DNA of 64,000 nt from an uncultured Acetatifactor sp. (GCA_910585015.1 CAJUCT010000008.1:1-64000), one strand, 5' to 3'; shown: positions 7,101-15,850, counted from the first letter of the stretch. The notes: generated by a model from the letters alone, not told the origin. Program-made: numbers and translations.

Positions 7101-9531
7101 GATTGACGGTGTGCTTACCGTCAAGGGCACCGGTAAGATTGGATCCAGCGAGGGCAGCAACAGCAGGGTAAGACCTGAACTGGCCAACTCGGCGGATGAC
7201 GACTTCCACTTTGTATATCAGCCGATAGAAGGCAATGTGGAGATCGTAACAAAATTTGATTCCTATACGCCTGTGGACAACCATACTTTCCAGGGTCTGA
7301 TGTTCAGAAGTTCCCTGGAGGATAATGCGGCCATGGCAGCGCTTGGATTTACCATGGTAAAGGTGGACGAGACTACCATATGGTCTTCCTTCATGGTAAA
7401 CAGAGCGACAGACGGCGGAGATGTACAGAACATCAGCGAGACTATTGACAGTCCAGAGGCAGCGGCCAAGGCAGGCATTCCCCTGATTGCCAACCTGCCC
7501 TTCAAGGAGGGTAATACGTATCTGGGCACATGGCTGAAACTGTCCAGGGAGGGCGATGTATTTACCGGTTATGTCTCCTCTGACGGCCTGGTATGGCAGA
7601 AGGTGGGCAGCTTAACGGTGGATCTGCCGGATACCGCTTATGTGGGCTTTGCCGTGGACGCAAACAGAGCAGGCAATGACCTAATCAATTATGGAACAGC
7701 AAAGTTCTCCAATATTGAGATCAATGCCGCTTTTGCAAACATTACATACAATACGGAAAATGTAAATGTAGCAGGCGCAGACAAGCTGGCAATTGGCAAG
7801 GATCTGGCAGTTACACTCAGCAAAGTGACAGGCTATGTGCTGCCGGAAACCGTGGAAGTGATTATCAGCGGCAAGACAGCAGTGCAGGATGTGGATTACA
7901 CTTACGATAAAGAAACAGGCATTATCCAGGTGCCGAATGTGCAGGGTGATGTATCCATCAGCGCTTTTGGTGTTAAGCGTGTGGTATTGCCTGTGGAGTA
8001 TGAGGTAGTTGACGAGGGCAATCTGCTTACCGTTACCAAGGAAGCAGGCAAGCTGATCCTGACCCAGGTTGCAACCAGCGGCAATATGCAGACTACCAAC
8101 AGGGACAGCGGCGCTCATAAGGATGCCGTAAATGTAAGTTATCTGCTATTCCCCGAAGTGGACGAGTACCATGAACTGTCCATGAAGGTGACAGTGACAT
8201 CCTTGACCAAGATAAACAAGGGCGATGAGAACGGTTTCTATCTGGGAGCTTTTGCGGCGGATGGATCGGGTGTTTATTCAACTCTCGCGTTCAGGGCCAA
8301 CAAGGTTCTGAAGGGCTTTTGGTATAAACCCGGCGGAGCGACCGGACAATACACGGGTGACGGAAACCCTGGATTTAGTCCTTTTGTAATGGACAGCGCA
8401 TATGATGTGGTGTTTAAGACCAACGGCAAAGGCGGATATAACGCGATTGTCACGGGTAAATGCTATGATGCCGCCGGCAATATTGTGGACGGAACATTTA
8501 CAAAAGAGTTCAAGGCTGGAGAGAGCGTAATTCAGACGGGTGACAGCATCCGGTATGGTATAGCTATCATCGGCGCTACGGTGGAAATCAGTGACATGAA
8601 GCTGGTTGACCCGGAGAATAATGTGATTTACAATCAGAATTCTGCGGATTACAGCAAGGTAATTGCGGCAATCCAGAAGGCCGGCAGCCTGAATGCTGAT
8701 GACTATGTGGACTTTTCAGCCGTAGAGGCGGCGTGGGATGCAGTGGAACTTGGATTGGATGCCTCTGAACAGGCCAAGGTAGACGCCATGGCTAAAGCCA
8801 TTGAGGATGCCATCGCCGCATTGGTGAAGAAGCCGCAGGATACTACAGTGGATTTGGACATCAAGATAGACGAAGGAATTTCGGACTCGGCATTGACGGA
8901 CGCTGTCAAAGATAAGACTGGATGTACTACTGTAGAAGAACTGACAAAGTTTATGTTGGATACGGTGATAAAAGAGTCCTATGCAGGTGACAGTTCTGTT
9001 ATATGGGATGTAACTCTTATGGTCAGAATAAACGGAGGGGCGCCTGTCGAGGCCACTGAGGATAACATCCCCGCTGATGGTGTGGATATTATCCTGCCCT
9101 ATCCGGAGGGAACCAATAAGGATGACTTTAAGTTTATTGTAAACCATCTGATCACAAAGGGCTGGAACGGCCAGACACCGGGCGTTGTGGAATCTCTTCG
9201 TGTCACAAATACAGATGCCGGACTAAAGGTACATGTATTGAGCGCGTCTCCCTTTATAATAGCGTGGAAGGCGAATGAGAAGGATCCCGGAAACAACTCC
9301 GGCGGAGATACGGAAAACAAGGATAACGCAAATACAGACAATGCGCCCGCGCCTACAGCTGTGCCCGCAGAGAGTGCAGGCACCAATATTACAACTCAGG
9401 CAGTGCAGACCGGCGATAATATGGATGTGGCGGCTATCATTTGGAGCCTTGTGCTTCTGGCAGCCGTGGCAGGTGCAGGCGTTCTCGTATACTTCCATAG
9501 ACGCAGGACGGATGAACCAAAGTCCAAATAA
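4114..9531 (+). CDS. Multidomain pectate-lyase-like surface protein with sorting signal
   Basis: 1805 residues. Order: signal peptide (1-33); Pro/Glu-rich linker; two near-identical modules of about 150 residues (from about 111 and 270), each starting with a VAKGSN or VVKGSN motif and probably carbohydrate-binding; a parallel beta-helix pectate-lyase-like domain (about 438-870) opening FPTAEGGGRLATGGRGGD; a calcium-binding-type DSDNDGIPDAWED stretch; an Ig-like module (882-973); a concanavalin/DUF1349-like region (978-1205); a FIVAR-like helical module (1513-1573); and a C-terminal sorting signal of VQTGD, a hydrophobic span and RRR. GGAGG stands 8 bases before the ATG. I infer a wall-anchored enzyme acting on pectic or related polysaccharide. 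The adjacent sortase is its likely anchoring enzyme. The VQTG pentapeptide lacks the usual Pro. Confidence 0.8.
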   Translation: MRRKKQIVALLLVALMVIGGILPTPASIGSVQAEEIQTEAASVSSGDGTNVQPGDPDIAPPEVSDPDQPEEVLPEEPLPEEPGEVNGGETLPSVSGNGNILLSTRETGGKTYTSSVAKGSNLAVGTNHGDDVVNITVLEELTYKPGESANINGKDYAGAFTGTNNPKFENGDGSAPISGTAYKFTVTQQTTLTIAAKFGSTNNKKYYFVTVDESGNSSFVGGESDIKTENTLFTFQLEPGNTYYFYVAGSKVTVYDISYSYDKEVEMEEYTASVVKGSNLAVDTNYGDEVVNITVLEELTYKSGESASINGKDYAGAFTGTNNPKLENGDGSAPVSGTAYKFTVTQPTTLTIAAKFGSTNNKKYFFVTVDENGNSSFVGGASDIKTENTLFTFQLEPGNTYYYYVAGSKATVYDISYTYMREKQDGLPPVELVDGVLAFPTAEGGGRLATGGRGGDVYVVTNLEDSGEGSLRYGIENAPEEGRIIVFSVGGTIHLKSTLGFKNKKNITIAGQTAPGDGITLAGYDTNISDSENIIIRYVRFRVGTENLLQGGDSMDALWGRDNDTFIIDHCTFSWNTDETLSTYRGQNGTVQWCLISESLTVSGHSKGRHGYGGIFGGDNTVFQYNLLANHTSRNPRIGGGYMGDPTAQNPPNVAKVQLNNNVLYNHGYFACYGGGFTYTNYINNYVKRGQGTRDALNDTLLNFGENNKIGGVYYAGNILEGNAEVTADNSKGFNLDSSDGQTEVVSTPYQSEAFDNVTLRSAADCYELVLNSAGATYPHRDAVDARVVAQVRTNTGTYINTQDEVGGFPAQDCESTEADSDNDGIPDAWEDANGLNKNDPSDSRTLCLADPNDKETYGYSWIEVYFNELVGEVSKPTHVAKNPTVSINLPDNTLVTEGESVTVEAAAASDAGIAKVEFYNGATCVGTATTAPYTYTYTDSIAADGTYHISVRAYDNDGNKTQSNTSRLHVNSAAGTGEWLSADIGTPEVKGTASLIDGVLTVKGTGKIGSSEGSNSRVRPELANSADDDFHFVYQPIEGNVEIVTKFDSYTPVDNHTFQGLMFRSSLEDNAAMAALGFTMVKVDETTIWSSFMVNRATDGGDVQNISETIDSPEAAAKAGIPLIANLPFKEGNTYLGTWLKLSREGDVFTGYVSSDGLVWQKVGSLTVDLPDTAYVGFAVDANRAGNDLINYGTAKFSNIEINAAFANITYNTENVNVAGADKLAIGKDLAVTLSKVTGYVLPETVEVIISGKTAVQDVDYTYDKETGIIQVPNVQGDVSISAFGVKRVVLPVEYEVVDEGNLLTVTKEAGKLILTQVATSGNMQTTNRDSGAHKDAVNVSYLLFPEVDEYHELSMKVTVTSLTKINKGDENGFYLGAFAADGSGVYSTLAFRANKVLKGFWYKPGGATGQYTGDGNPGFSPFVMDSAYDVVFKTNGKGGYNAIVTGKCYDAAGNIVDGTFTKEFKAGESVIQTGDSIRYGIAIIGATVEISDMKLVDPENNVIYNQNSADYSKVIAAIQKAGSLNADDYVDFSAVEAAWDAVELGLDASEQAKVDAMAKAIEDAIAALVKKPQDTTVDLDIKIDEGISDSALTDAVKDKTGCTTVEELTKFMLDTVIKESYAGDSSVIWDVTLMVRINGGAPVEATEDNIPADGVDIILPYPEGTNKDDFKFIVNHLITKGWNGQTPGVVESLRVTNTDAGLKVHVLSASPFIIAWKANEKDPGNNSGGDTENKDNANTDNAPAPTAVPAESAGTNITTQAVQTGDNMDVAAIIWSLVLLAAVAGAGVLVYFHRRRTDEPKSK

Positions 9532-9632
9532 TATGGGCCATATTAAAAGATAATGAAATAGTGCAATAAGTGAGGCCGGTGTGGTGTATACTGCATCGGC
9601 CTCGCAGTCGCAGGAGAGATAGAGGAAGACGT

Positions 9633-10466
9633 ATGAAACGTAGGAAGTGGAAAAAATCGGAAGTGATTATTGCCATTCTTCTGGATCTGTTGGGAGTCGT
9701 GGCGATTGTGGCCCTGTCCAGTATTTTGTTGGAATATATGGGAGGCAGCACAGTGTATAATGATCTGGAAAAGTATGTTATTTTGCCGGATGAGCAGGCA
9801 GATTTGCCGGTGGAGGGAGAGAGCGTGGATTACGCGCAGGCCGGCCAGGACGAAAAGTCTGACGGGGCGTCGGGACCCAAGGTTGTACATTATGGGCGGT
9901 GTCCCCAAGTAGATCTTGCGTCTCTGCGGGTCCTGAATAACGATGTGGTAGGGTGGATATATGGTCCGGGCACAAAGATCAATTATCCTATAGTGCAGGG
10001 AGAGGATAATTCCTTTTACCTTACCCATATGTTTGACGGCAAAGAAAACAAGTGCGGCAGTATTTTTATGGACAGTCTGAATAACGCGGATTTTTCCAAT
10101 ACCAACAGCATTTTGCACGGGCACCATATGAAGAACGGCAGTATGTTCGCAAGTCTGGCTCAGTATGAAAGCCAAGAATATTATGACAGTCATCCGGTAC
10201 TGTGGCTGGTAACATCGGAGAAGTCTTATCTGGTGGAAGTTTTTACGGGTTTTGTGACAGATACGGACAGCGATGTGTGGCAGATTGAATTTGCCGCCAA
10301 GGAGGACTATAAAAGCTGGCTTGACAGTATGAAGAAGAACAGTATGTTTGCGTGTGATGTAATGCCCGGCGCGGAGGATCAAATTCTCACTTTGGCCACA
10401 TGCAGCTACAAGTACGATGATGCCCGCTTTGTAGTAATGGGAATCCTGCGGGAGGCGGACCAGTGA
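9633..10466 (+). CDS. srtB: Class B sortase
   Basis: 277 residues. An N-terminal membrane anchor (about residues 10-33) is followed by an extracellular linker and a sortase B domain with TKINYPIVQGEDNSFYL, the catalytic His in LHGHHMKNGSMF, the catalytic Cys in TLATCSY and the Arg a few residues later in DDARFV. These are the His-Cys-Arg residues that cleave a sorting motif and transfer the protein to peptidoglycan. The start at 9633 follows AGAGGAAG; an upstream start at 9570 is poorly supported. It lies 101 bases after the giant surface protein, which carries a sorting signal, so the two are almost certainly a substrate-enzyme pair. A strong terminator follows. Confidence 0.9.
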   Translation: MKRRKWKKSEVIIAILLDLLGVVAIVALSSILLEYMGGSTVYNDLEKYVILPDEQADLPVEGESVDYAQAGQDEKSDGASGPKVVHYGRCPQVDLASLRVLNNDVVGWIYGPGTKINYPIVQGEDNSFYLTHMFDGKENKCGSIFMDSLNNADFSNTNSILHGHHMKNGSMFASLAQYESQEYYDSHPVLWLVTSEKSYLVEVFTGFVTDTDSDVWQIEFAAKEDYKSWLDSMKKNSMFACDVMPGAEDQILTLATCSYKYDDARFVVMGILREADQ

Positions 10467-10490
10467 AAGTCGCTTGGGAGCATGGCCGGG

Positions 10491-10524
10491 AAAGCCCGTA
10501 AACATCAAGGTTTGCGGGCTTTTC
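10491..10524 (+). terminator. Rho-independent terminator after the sortase gene
   Basis: AAAGCCCGTAAAC pairs with GTTTGCGGGCTTT (one G-T wobble) around a 6-base loop and runs into TTTT. It ends the surface-protein/sortase transcript. Confidence 0.8.
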
Positions 10525-10673
10525 ATACGCTATAAAACACAAAAATAAAAAAACACAAATTCCCTATTGCCAAACGGATTGATTTGTGGTAACATACTTT
10601 TGTTGAGTAGTTTGTGGATGATTGTGCTACAATCATTATTAAGGTAAATTTTACATTTGCCGTCCTGTGATTT

Positions 10674-10745
10674 GGCTCCATGGTCAAGCGGTTAAGACAT
10701 CGCCCTTTCACGGCGGTAACACGGGTTCGATTCCCGTTGGAGTCA
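10674..10745 (+). tRNA. tRNA-Glu (TTC anticodon)
   Basis: 72-nt cloverleaf. The acceptor GGCTCCA pairs with TGGAGTC with discriminator A; the anticodon stem-loop CGCCCTTTCACGGCG carries TTC; the T arm has GGTTCGATTC. CCA is not encoded. It is the first of a tandem tRNA pair. Confidence 0.95.
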
Positions 10746-10752
10746 TTTTTAT

Positions 10753-10823
10753 GGTGCGATAGCCAAGTGGTAAGGCCCCGGTCTGCAACACCGTTATCGC
10801 CGGTTCAAATCCGGCTCGCACCT
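10753..10823 (+). tRNA. tRNA-Cys (GCA anticodon)
   Basis: 71-nt cloverleaf starting GGTGCGA, pairing with TCGCACC and discriminator T. The anticodon loop CTGCAAC carries GCA. The T arm has GGTTCAAATC. Only 7 bases separate it from tRNA-Glu, so both come from one transcript. Confidence 0.95.
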
Positions 10824-10830
10824 CTGGAAA

Positions 10831-10857
10831 GGATCCCGACCGTTCGGGGTCCTTTTT
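10831..10857 (+). terminator. Rho-independent terminator after the tRNA pair
   Basis: GGATCCCGA, a CCGT-type loop, TCGGGGTCC, then six T. Confidence 0.85.
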
Positions 10858-10923
10858 TACGATAACTCCGATCATGCAGTTGAAATATTGCTATGATATT
10901 GGAGAGAGCAGAGAAGGATTGTA

Positions 10924-11796
10924 ATGAACCACAGAAGGAAAACAGGAATAACAATTATTGTCAGCATATTCGTCTGCCTGATTGGACTAATGGGCAGCTT
11001 TGCCGGAAGTCTGCGGTACGGACTGCGGAACAAGGCTATAGAAACACTGGCGGCGGAGTGGGAACTTTCCCAGATGCAGATTACAAAGATTGCGGACCGT
11101 ATGTCCATGGCACAGTTTTTTGTGGTAATGGTACAGACTCCCGGTATCGAGGAGCAGGGGGCCATAAATCTGTTGGACGCGGAGTATACGAGGCATTTTA
11201 TCGCAGAAAAGATACAGGAATACAGGGATGACTTGCTGCACAGGACGGGGGAGGGCCGCATTGGCTTTGAGGATATTGCGGAACTGGAGGAGACATACAG
11301 GGATGAGGTGTGCCAGGATTTGCAATATAATGTCACCGCCGATGACATGGAGCGGTATCGGATAGTATGGGACAATTTGGCGCTGGGTGAAAAATTTGTT
11401 CTGGAGGAGTACCGCAGTGATAGGCCGGGGATGTTTGGCTTCGCGAGTGTGGTTCTGTCAGGGTGGTTTCTGGCGCTGTCGGCGCTGCTTTCAGCGGGAG
11501 CGGGGGTCGGATTATGGTTTCTGAACGGACATAGTTTTGACAGGCATGGAATATATGGCACGGCGCTGTTGGTTCTGGGCATTATAGATTGTGCGGCGGC
11601 GGCATCCTGCGGATTGATGGCAGATACGATCAATCGTATCATAAATATGCGGAGCAATGTGATGGGGCTGTTCTTCTCTCCCGTAGGTAATATGCTCCTG
11701 GCTCTGGGCCTGGCTTCTGCTCTGCTGGGAGTTGTAATGATTGTAGTGTCTGTCCTGACGAAAAAGAGAATTGAGAAGGCGCAGAAGAAGAAATAG
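10924..11796 (+). CDS. Membrane protein of unknown function
   Basis: 290 residues. I do not recognise the family. One membrane span lies at the N-terminus (residues 9-29), followed by about 125 mostly charged, helical residues (30-155) that would be extracytoplasmic, then three spans (about 175-198, 210-232, 250-278) and a Lys-rich cytoplasmic tail. GAGAAGGATTGTA precedes the ATG with fair spacing. It stands alone between the tRNA terminator and its own terminator. The layout of a sensor-like loop between the first and second span suggests an envelope or signalling role, but nothing catalytic is visible. Confidence 0.75.
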   Translation: MNHRRKTGITIIVSIFVCLIGLMGSFAGSLRYGLRNKAIETLAAEWELSQMQITKIADRMSMAQFFVVMVQTPGIEEQGAINLLDAEYTRHFIAEKIQEYRDDLLHRTGEGRIGFEDIAELEETYRDEVCQDLQYNVTADDMERYRIVWDNLALGEKFVLEEYRSDRPGMFGFASVVLSGWFLALSALLSAGAGVGLWFLNGHSFDRHGIYGTALLVLGIIDCAAAASCGLMADTINRIINMRSNVMGLFFSPVGNMLLALGLASALLGVVMIVVSVLTKKRIEKAQKKK

Positions 11797-11806
11797 TATA
11801 GTAAGG

Positions 11807-11842
11807 AAGCCTTGATTGTGCAAGACGATTGGGGCTTTTTTT
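11807..11842 (+). terminator. Probable terminator after the membrane-protein gene
   Basis: AAGCCTTG pairs with GATTGGGGCTT (with G-T pairs) and is followed by seven T. It partly overlaps the leader of the antiporter gene. Confidence 0.6.
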
Positions 11843-11863
11843 ATTGGGGGAGGTATGTCAGAG

Positions 11864-13159
11864 ATGAGTATTATGGGCTTTTTGATCGTCATATTGATCT
11901 TCATTGTGGGGATTGGCCTGGTCAATGAGAAGTGGATCCACTTGCAGAGTGATATTTCGCTGGTTCTTTTTTCACTGGTTATCAGCGCTGTGCTGCTGCT
12001 TGTGGACAATCTGGTGCCGGGGGAATCCCTCTCGGAGCCGCTGCACCAGATTGCCAGCTTTGAATTTGAGGCGTACTTGTTGGATACCGTGCTTTGCTTT
12101 ATGCTGTTTGCGGGAGCCAGCAAGGTCAATCTGCGTAAATTCCGGCAGAACCTGAAGGCCATCAGTCTGTTGGCGCTGCTGACCACAGTGATATCTTCTC
12201 TGCTGTACGGCGTTCTGTTCTGGGGAGCGGCCAGAGTGTTTCAGGTGCCGGTGGACATATGGCTGTGCGTTCTGCTGGGCTGCATTGTGTCTCCCACAGA
12301 TCCCATTGCCGCCACCGGCATATTGAACAAGCTGGGATTGTCCAAGAATGTGACATCTGTGATTGAGAGCGAATCGCTCTTTAACGACGGAACCGGAGTG
12401 GCGCTGTTTGTATTTTTTAAGAGTATTGTAGGCCACAGCGGGGAGAGCAATTTCCTGGCAGTGATGCTCAAGGAGGTGGTTGGCGCGCTGGTGGTGGCGC
12501 TGGCGGTGTCCTTTCTGCTGGGGCAATTGATGAAACTGACACGGGAACCGGTGCGGCAGATACTGATCAGTGTGCTGGATGTGGCGCTGGCGTATGCGAT
12601 CTGTGAGCATTTTGGTTTTTCCGGGGTTATCGCCTCGGTAGTCTGCGGCATGTATTTTGCCTATGTGATGGGAGGTCAGGAACGGAAGCGCCAGGTATAT
12701 GACCCGCACAATCTGTATGTGGATTTTTGGGATATTCTTGACAGCATCCTGAATGCCGTTCTGTTTGTGATGATCGGGTTATCAGTGTTGAATGTACATA
12801 TCAGTTCCCATATTCTGTTTATTGTGCCGGTGTCTATCGCGGCGGTGATTTTGTCCCGTTTTGCCGGGGTGACTTTGTCCAGCCTGTTGCTGGGAAAGCA
12901 TAAAATTCCCAGCAGCTACAGTCTGATAGAATTTGTATCGCTGATGACCTGGAGCGCCTTGAAGGGCGGCTTGTCTCTGGCCCTGGCTATGAGCACCAGG
13001 GAAATGCTGGGTCAGGAGACATATCTGATAGTGCTGAACACGGCATATGTGACCATTTTGTTTACGGTGGTGGTGCAGGGGCTAACGGTGAAGAAGGGCT
13101 ATCGGCTCATCGAACAGCACAAGGCCCGGCGCGTCAGACGGCAGAGTGAGAGGCAGTAG
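11864..13159 (+). CDS. CPA1-family cation:proton antiporter (NhaP-like)
   Basis: About 431 residues with 11-13 predicted membrane spans. The ion-binding core is recognisable: CIVSPTDPIAATGIL in the fifth to sixth helix region and VIESESLFNDGTGVALF with the conserved Asp of the ND motif, both typical of NhaP/NHE-type antiporters that exchange Na+ or K+ for protons across the membrane. The start is ambiguous: GGGGGAGG (11846-11853) lies one base before ATG 11855 and 10 bases before ATG 11864; I use the latter. The gene precedes trkA on the same strand with a 51-base gap, suggesting a shared role in cytoplasmic K+/Na+/pH balance. Confidence 0.85.
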   Translation: MSIMGFLIVILIFIVGIGLVNEKWIHLQSDISLVLFSLVISAVLLLVDNLVPGESLSEPLHQIASFEFEAYLLDTVLCFMLFAGASKVNLRKFRQNLKAISLLALLTTVISSLLYGVLFWGAARVFQVPVDIWLCVLLGCIVSPTDPIAATGILNKLGLSKNVTSVIESESLFNDGTGVALFVFFKSIVGHSGESNFLAVMLKEVVGALVVALAVSFLLGQLMKLTREPVRQILISVLDVALAYAICEHFGFSGVIASVVCGMYFAYVMGGQERKRQVYDPHNLYVDFWDILDSILNAVLFVMIGLSVLNVHISSHILFIVPVSIAAVILSRFAGVTLSSLLLGKHKIPSSYSLIEFVSLMTWSALKGGLSLALAMSTREMLGQETYLIVLNTAYVTILFTVVVQGLTVKKGYRLIEQHKARRVRRQSERQ

Positions 13160-13210
13160 AGAATGTTTCGCAATCGCCTAAACAAGTTAAGCTGGAAAGG
13201 GGAAGAATAG

Positions 13211-14587
13211 ATGAAGATTATAATTGTAGGATTGGGGCAGACGGGAACTTTGCTGGCCCAGAGGATAGCGGCGGAAAGACATGATACGGTGGTGATAGAT
13301 TGTGACAAGGAGAGGGTGGAGGCAATTACTAATCTCTACAATGTCAGTGGGGTTTGCGGCAGCGGCGCTTCCAAGGAGATTCTGCTGCAGGCGGGGGCGG
13401 ACACGGCGGATGTGCTCATTGCGGTGTCCCCGGTGGACGAGATCAATCTGATGGCATGTATGGTGGCCAAGAAATGCGGCGCCCGCTACACGGTGGCCCG
13501 GATCCACAGACCGGAACTGTCGGGAGACAGGGAGTATTTCGCCCAGGCTTTTCAGATTGACTGCATTACCAACCCCAAGCTGGATACGGCGCTGGAGATG
13601 TACCGACAGATCGGTATGCCGGGAAAAGTCAAGGCGGACGCTTATTTCAGTGATGTGGCCACAATCATCCGGATCAATATGGACAAGAACATTATTCCCG
13701 GCGGCAGTATGCCCCTGAAGGATGTAAAGAGCTTTTTCGGAACGGATATGCTGGTGGCCACTGTGACCAGAGGGGAAAAGCTGTATATCCCCAAGGGGGA
13801 TTTCGTGATACAGCCTGGAGATGTGGTAGGCATCATTGCCGCGGACATGGTCATTCCGCAGATTATAATGAAGCTGGGGCTGATGCATAAGCCTGCCAGG
13901 AAGGTGGTACTGGTGGGCGGCGGCACGGTGGCATATTATCTGGGGAAAAAGCTGCTGGAGAATAAGAGAAGCGTGACCATACTGGAGAATGACAGGAAGC
14001 GCTGTGCGGAGTTGGCGCAGCTGCTCCCGGAGGCGGAGATCAGCCATGCGGATGGTGTGGATGCGGACGTGCTGTTGGAGGAGGGCATGAAAAAGGCGGA
14101 TGTGTGCGTATCCCTGACGGGAAGCGATGACGCCAACCTGGTGATCTCTCTGTTTGCCTGGTCCTGCGGCGTGGAATCCGTGATCACACGGGTTAATGCC
14201 ACTGCCTATGAGAAGCTGCTGAATAAGGTCAACATGGACATCACAATCTCTCCTGCGGTGATCTCGGCTGACCGGGTCATGAGTTTTGTGAGGAATGTGT
14301 CTGTCTACAATGCCAAGGGCAATGACATTCAGTGCCTGTACCAGCTGGCAGGGGGGATGGCGGAAGCCATAGAATTTATCGCCTATGATGACTGCAAAAA
14401 GCTGGGAGTCGCCTTTAAGCAGCCGGAATTTAATCTGAAAAAAGATATTCTGGTGGCCATGATTATCCGCCAGGGACAGGTGTTTATCCCGGGCGGCAAC
14501 AGCTGTATCCAGTCCGGGGACCGGGTGGTGGTTATCAGCAAGAGGGGCCACGGACTGAATACATTGAATGATATTTTCCACCTATAG
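13211..14587 (+). CDS. trkA: Trk system potassium transport regulatory subunit TrkA
   Basis: 458 residues, the standard two-lobed TrkA length. Each half has a Rossmann RCK domain (GLGQTGTLLA at residue 7 and VLVGGGTVAYYLGKKL near 230) followed by a TrkA_C ligand domain. The protein binds NAD(H) and adenine nucleotides on the cytoplasmic face and gates the TrkH/TrkG K+ channel. No trkH lies in this window, so the membrane partner must be elsewhere. GGGAAGAA precedes the ATG. The stop codon overlaps the end of the convergent sirtuin gene by 6 bases. Confidence 0.95.
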   Translation: MKIIIVGLGQTGTLLAQRIAAERHDTVVIDCDKERVEAITNLYNVSGVCGSGASKEILLQAGADTADVLIAVSPVDEINLMACMVAKKCGARYTVARIHRPELSGDREYFAQAFQIDCITNPKLDTALEMYRQIGMPGKVKADAYFSDVATIIRINMDKNIIPGGSMPLKDVKSFFGTDMLVATVTRGEKLYIPKGDFVIQPGDVVGIIAADMVIPQIIMKLGLMHKPARKVVLVGGGTVAYYLGKKLLENKRSVTILENDRKRCAELAQLLPEAEISHADGVDADVLLEEGMKKADVCVSLTGSDDANLVISLFAWSCGVESVITRVNATAYEKLLNKVNMDITISPAVISADRVMSFVRNVSVYNAKGNDIQCLYQLAGGMAEAIEFIAYDDCKKLGVAFKQPEFNLKKDILVAMIIRQGQVFIPGGNSCIQSGDRVVVISKRGHGLNTLNDIFHL

Positions 14588-15313
14588 AGCATTTTCCAGT
14601 GCCCCGAACACCTGGCCTATGGGTTCCTGGATACACAGATCCGCATAGCGATCCCTGGGTGTGGGGGACATGTTGATGACGACCAGGTGATCCCCCTGAA
14701 AATAGTCTATGAGCCCGGCGGCGGGATAGACAGCCAGGGAAGTGCCGCCGATGATCAGCACATTGGCCTGACGGATGGCCTTGACGGCGTTGTTTATTGT
14801 GTTCTGATCCAGGCCCTCCTCATAGAGTACCACATCCGGTTTGACCGGGCCGCCGCATTTGCTGCAGCGGGGCGTCCCTTCTGCGTTCATCACATAGGCC
14901 AGATCGTAAAAGGCATGGCAGTCCTCGCAGTAGTTGCGGAGCACGGAGCCATGGAGTTCATAGACTTTCCTGCTTCCGGCTGCCTGGTGGAGGCCGTCGA
15001 TATTCTGGGTGATGACAGCGTCCAGCTTGCCCATTTCCTCCAGGCGGGCCAGCATCCGGTGGGCCGTGTTGGGCTGGGCGTCGGGGAAGAGCATCTTATT
15101 GTGGTAGAAGCGGTAAAACTCCTGGGGGTTTTTGCGGTAAAAGCTGTGGCTCAAAATGGTTTCCGGCGGATAATCATACTGCTGGTTGTACAACCCGTCC
15201 ACACTGCGGAAATCCGGAATGCCGCTCTCGGTGGAGACGCCGGCGCCGCCAAAAAAGACGATGTGATCATTTTCTTTGATGATCTGGATAAAGCTATCGG
15301 TTTCTTTAGACAT
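14582..15313 (-). CDS. cobB: NAD-dependent protein deacylase (sirtuin)
   Basis: 243 residues. Sirtuin motifs in order: GGAGVSTESGIPDFRS (NAD binding), ITQNIDGLHQAAG, the catalytic His in ELHGS, a zinc site of CEDC and CSKC separated by about 20 residues, and a closing GTSLAVYPAAGLI. It removes acetyl or acyl groups from lysines using NAD. I start it at Met of MSKETDS, which has AGGAAAG 6 bases upstream; a longer frame reading back to 15388 runs through a structured leader. The gene converges on trkA. Its leader holds one copy of the hairpin plus GGAACTCTAA element. Confidence 0.93.
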   Translation of the reverse strand: MSKETDSFIQIIKENDHIVFFGGAGVSTESGIPDFRSVDGLYNQQYDYPPETILSHSFYRKNPQEFYRFYHNKMLFPDAQPNTAHRMLARLEEMGKLDAVITQNIDGLHQAAGSRKVYELHGSVLRNYCEDCHAFYDLAYVMNAEGTPRCSKCGGPVKPDVVLYEEGLDQNTINNAVKAIRQANVLIIGGTSLAVYPAAGLIDYFQGDHLVVINMSPTPRDRYADLCIQEPIGQVFGALENAL

Positions 15314-15355
15314 ATATCTTTCCTTTCCTATTTTTGAATGGTGTTTTAAAACTCT

Positions 15356-15397
15356 CTTTAGAGTTCCCGGCGCGCTTGTCGGGAACATGCTGCCTGA
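15356..15397 (-). promoter_or_regulatory. Hairpin + GGAACTCTAA leader element (cobB copy)
   Basis: Read on the minus strand: GCATGTTCCCG, a short GC-rich loop, CGGGAACTCTAAAG. GTTCCCG pairs with CGGGAAC. This is a shortened form of the element found before rplI, upp and others; here the closing strand of the stem and the GGAACTCTAA tail are merged. Confidence 0.6.
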
Positions 15398-15407
15398 GGA
15401 AATATAA

Positions 15408-15710
15408 TCATACCGTGCTTTTGGAAAATTTTATAAATTCATACGGCAATCCCATATCTTCGGAATATTTACAGATTTCCATCCTTTCATCATCATTCAT
15501 TTCGTCATAGAAAGGGCGATCCGATACTTTCCAGTATGTTTTAACTTCGTCTATTTTCAACACATCACCCCATGGGGCAGTATATAATTCCCCGACTTTA
15601 TATTTCCCGATTTCTTTATATACCCTCGTGGTATAACAATACCCTAGTTTGTTTAAATAATTTTGAATTGACTCATATTCATGTTCAGGGAAGGATATTT
15701 CTTCGAACAT
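15408..15710 (-). CDS. Hypothetical protein, 100 residues
   Basis: A short acidic soluble protein starting MFEEISFPEHEYESIQNYL. It contains YTTRVYKEIGKYKVGELYTA followed by PWGD, a pattern reminiscent of ASCH/PUA-like small folds (a beta strand, Arg, and a hydrophilic turn before a GD motif), but I cannot assign a family with confidence. AGGAGG lies 8 bases upstream of the ATG. It is noticeably more A+T-rich than the flanking cobB and glgD genes, which hints at recent acquisition. It is followed by cobB on the same strand. Confidence 0.75.
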   Translation of the reverse strand: MFEEISFPEHEYESIQNYLNKLGYCYTTRVYKEIGKYKVGELYTAPWGDVLKIDEVKTYWKVSDRPFYDEMNDDERMEICKYSEDMGLPYEFIKFSKSTV

Positions 15711-15800
15711 ATAATAAACCTCCTAACAATGTAAAACACAAAATATGCATATTTTTCCTCGTTTTTAGTGGATACACAATTCTGAAAAGGGAGTACAAAT

Positions 15801-15830
15801 ATGACCGGGCAAACAGGTATGCCCAGTCAT
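15801..15830 (-). terminator. Hairpin after glgD
   Basis: On the minus strand ATGACTGGGC pairs with GCCCGGTCAT (one G-T) shortly after the glgD stop. The following T content is modest. Confidence 0.5.
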
Positions 15831-15850
15831 TTGCTAGAATCTTTTTCCTG

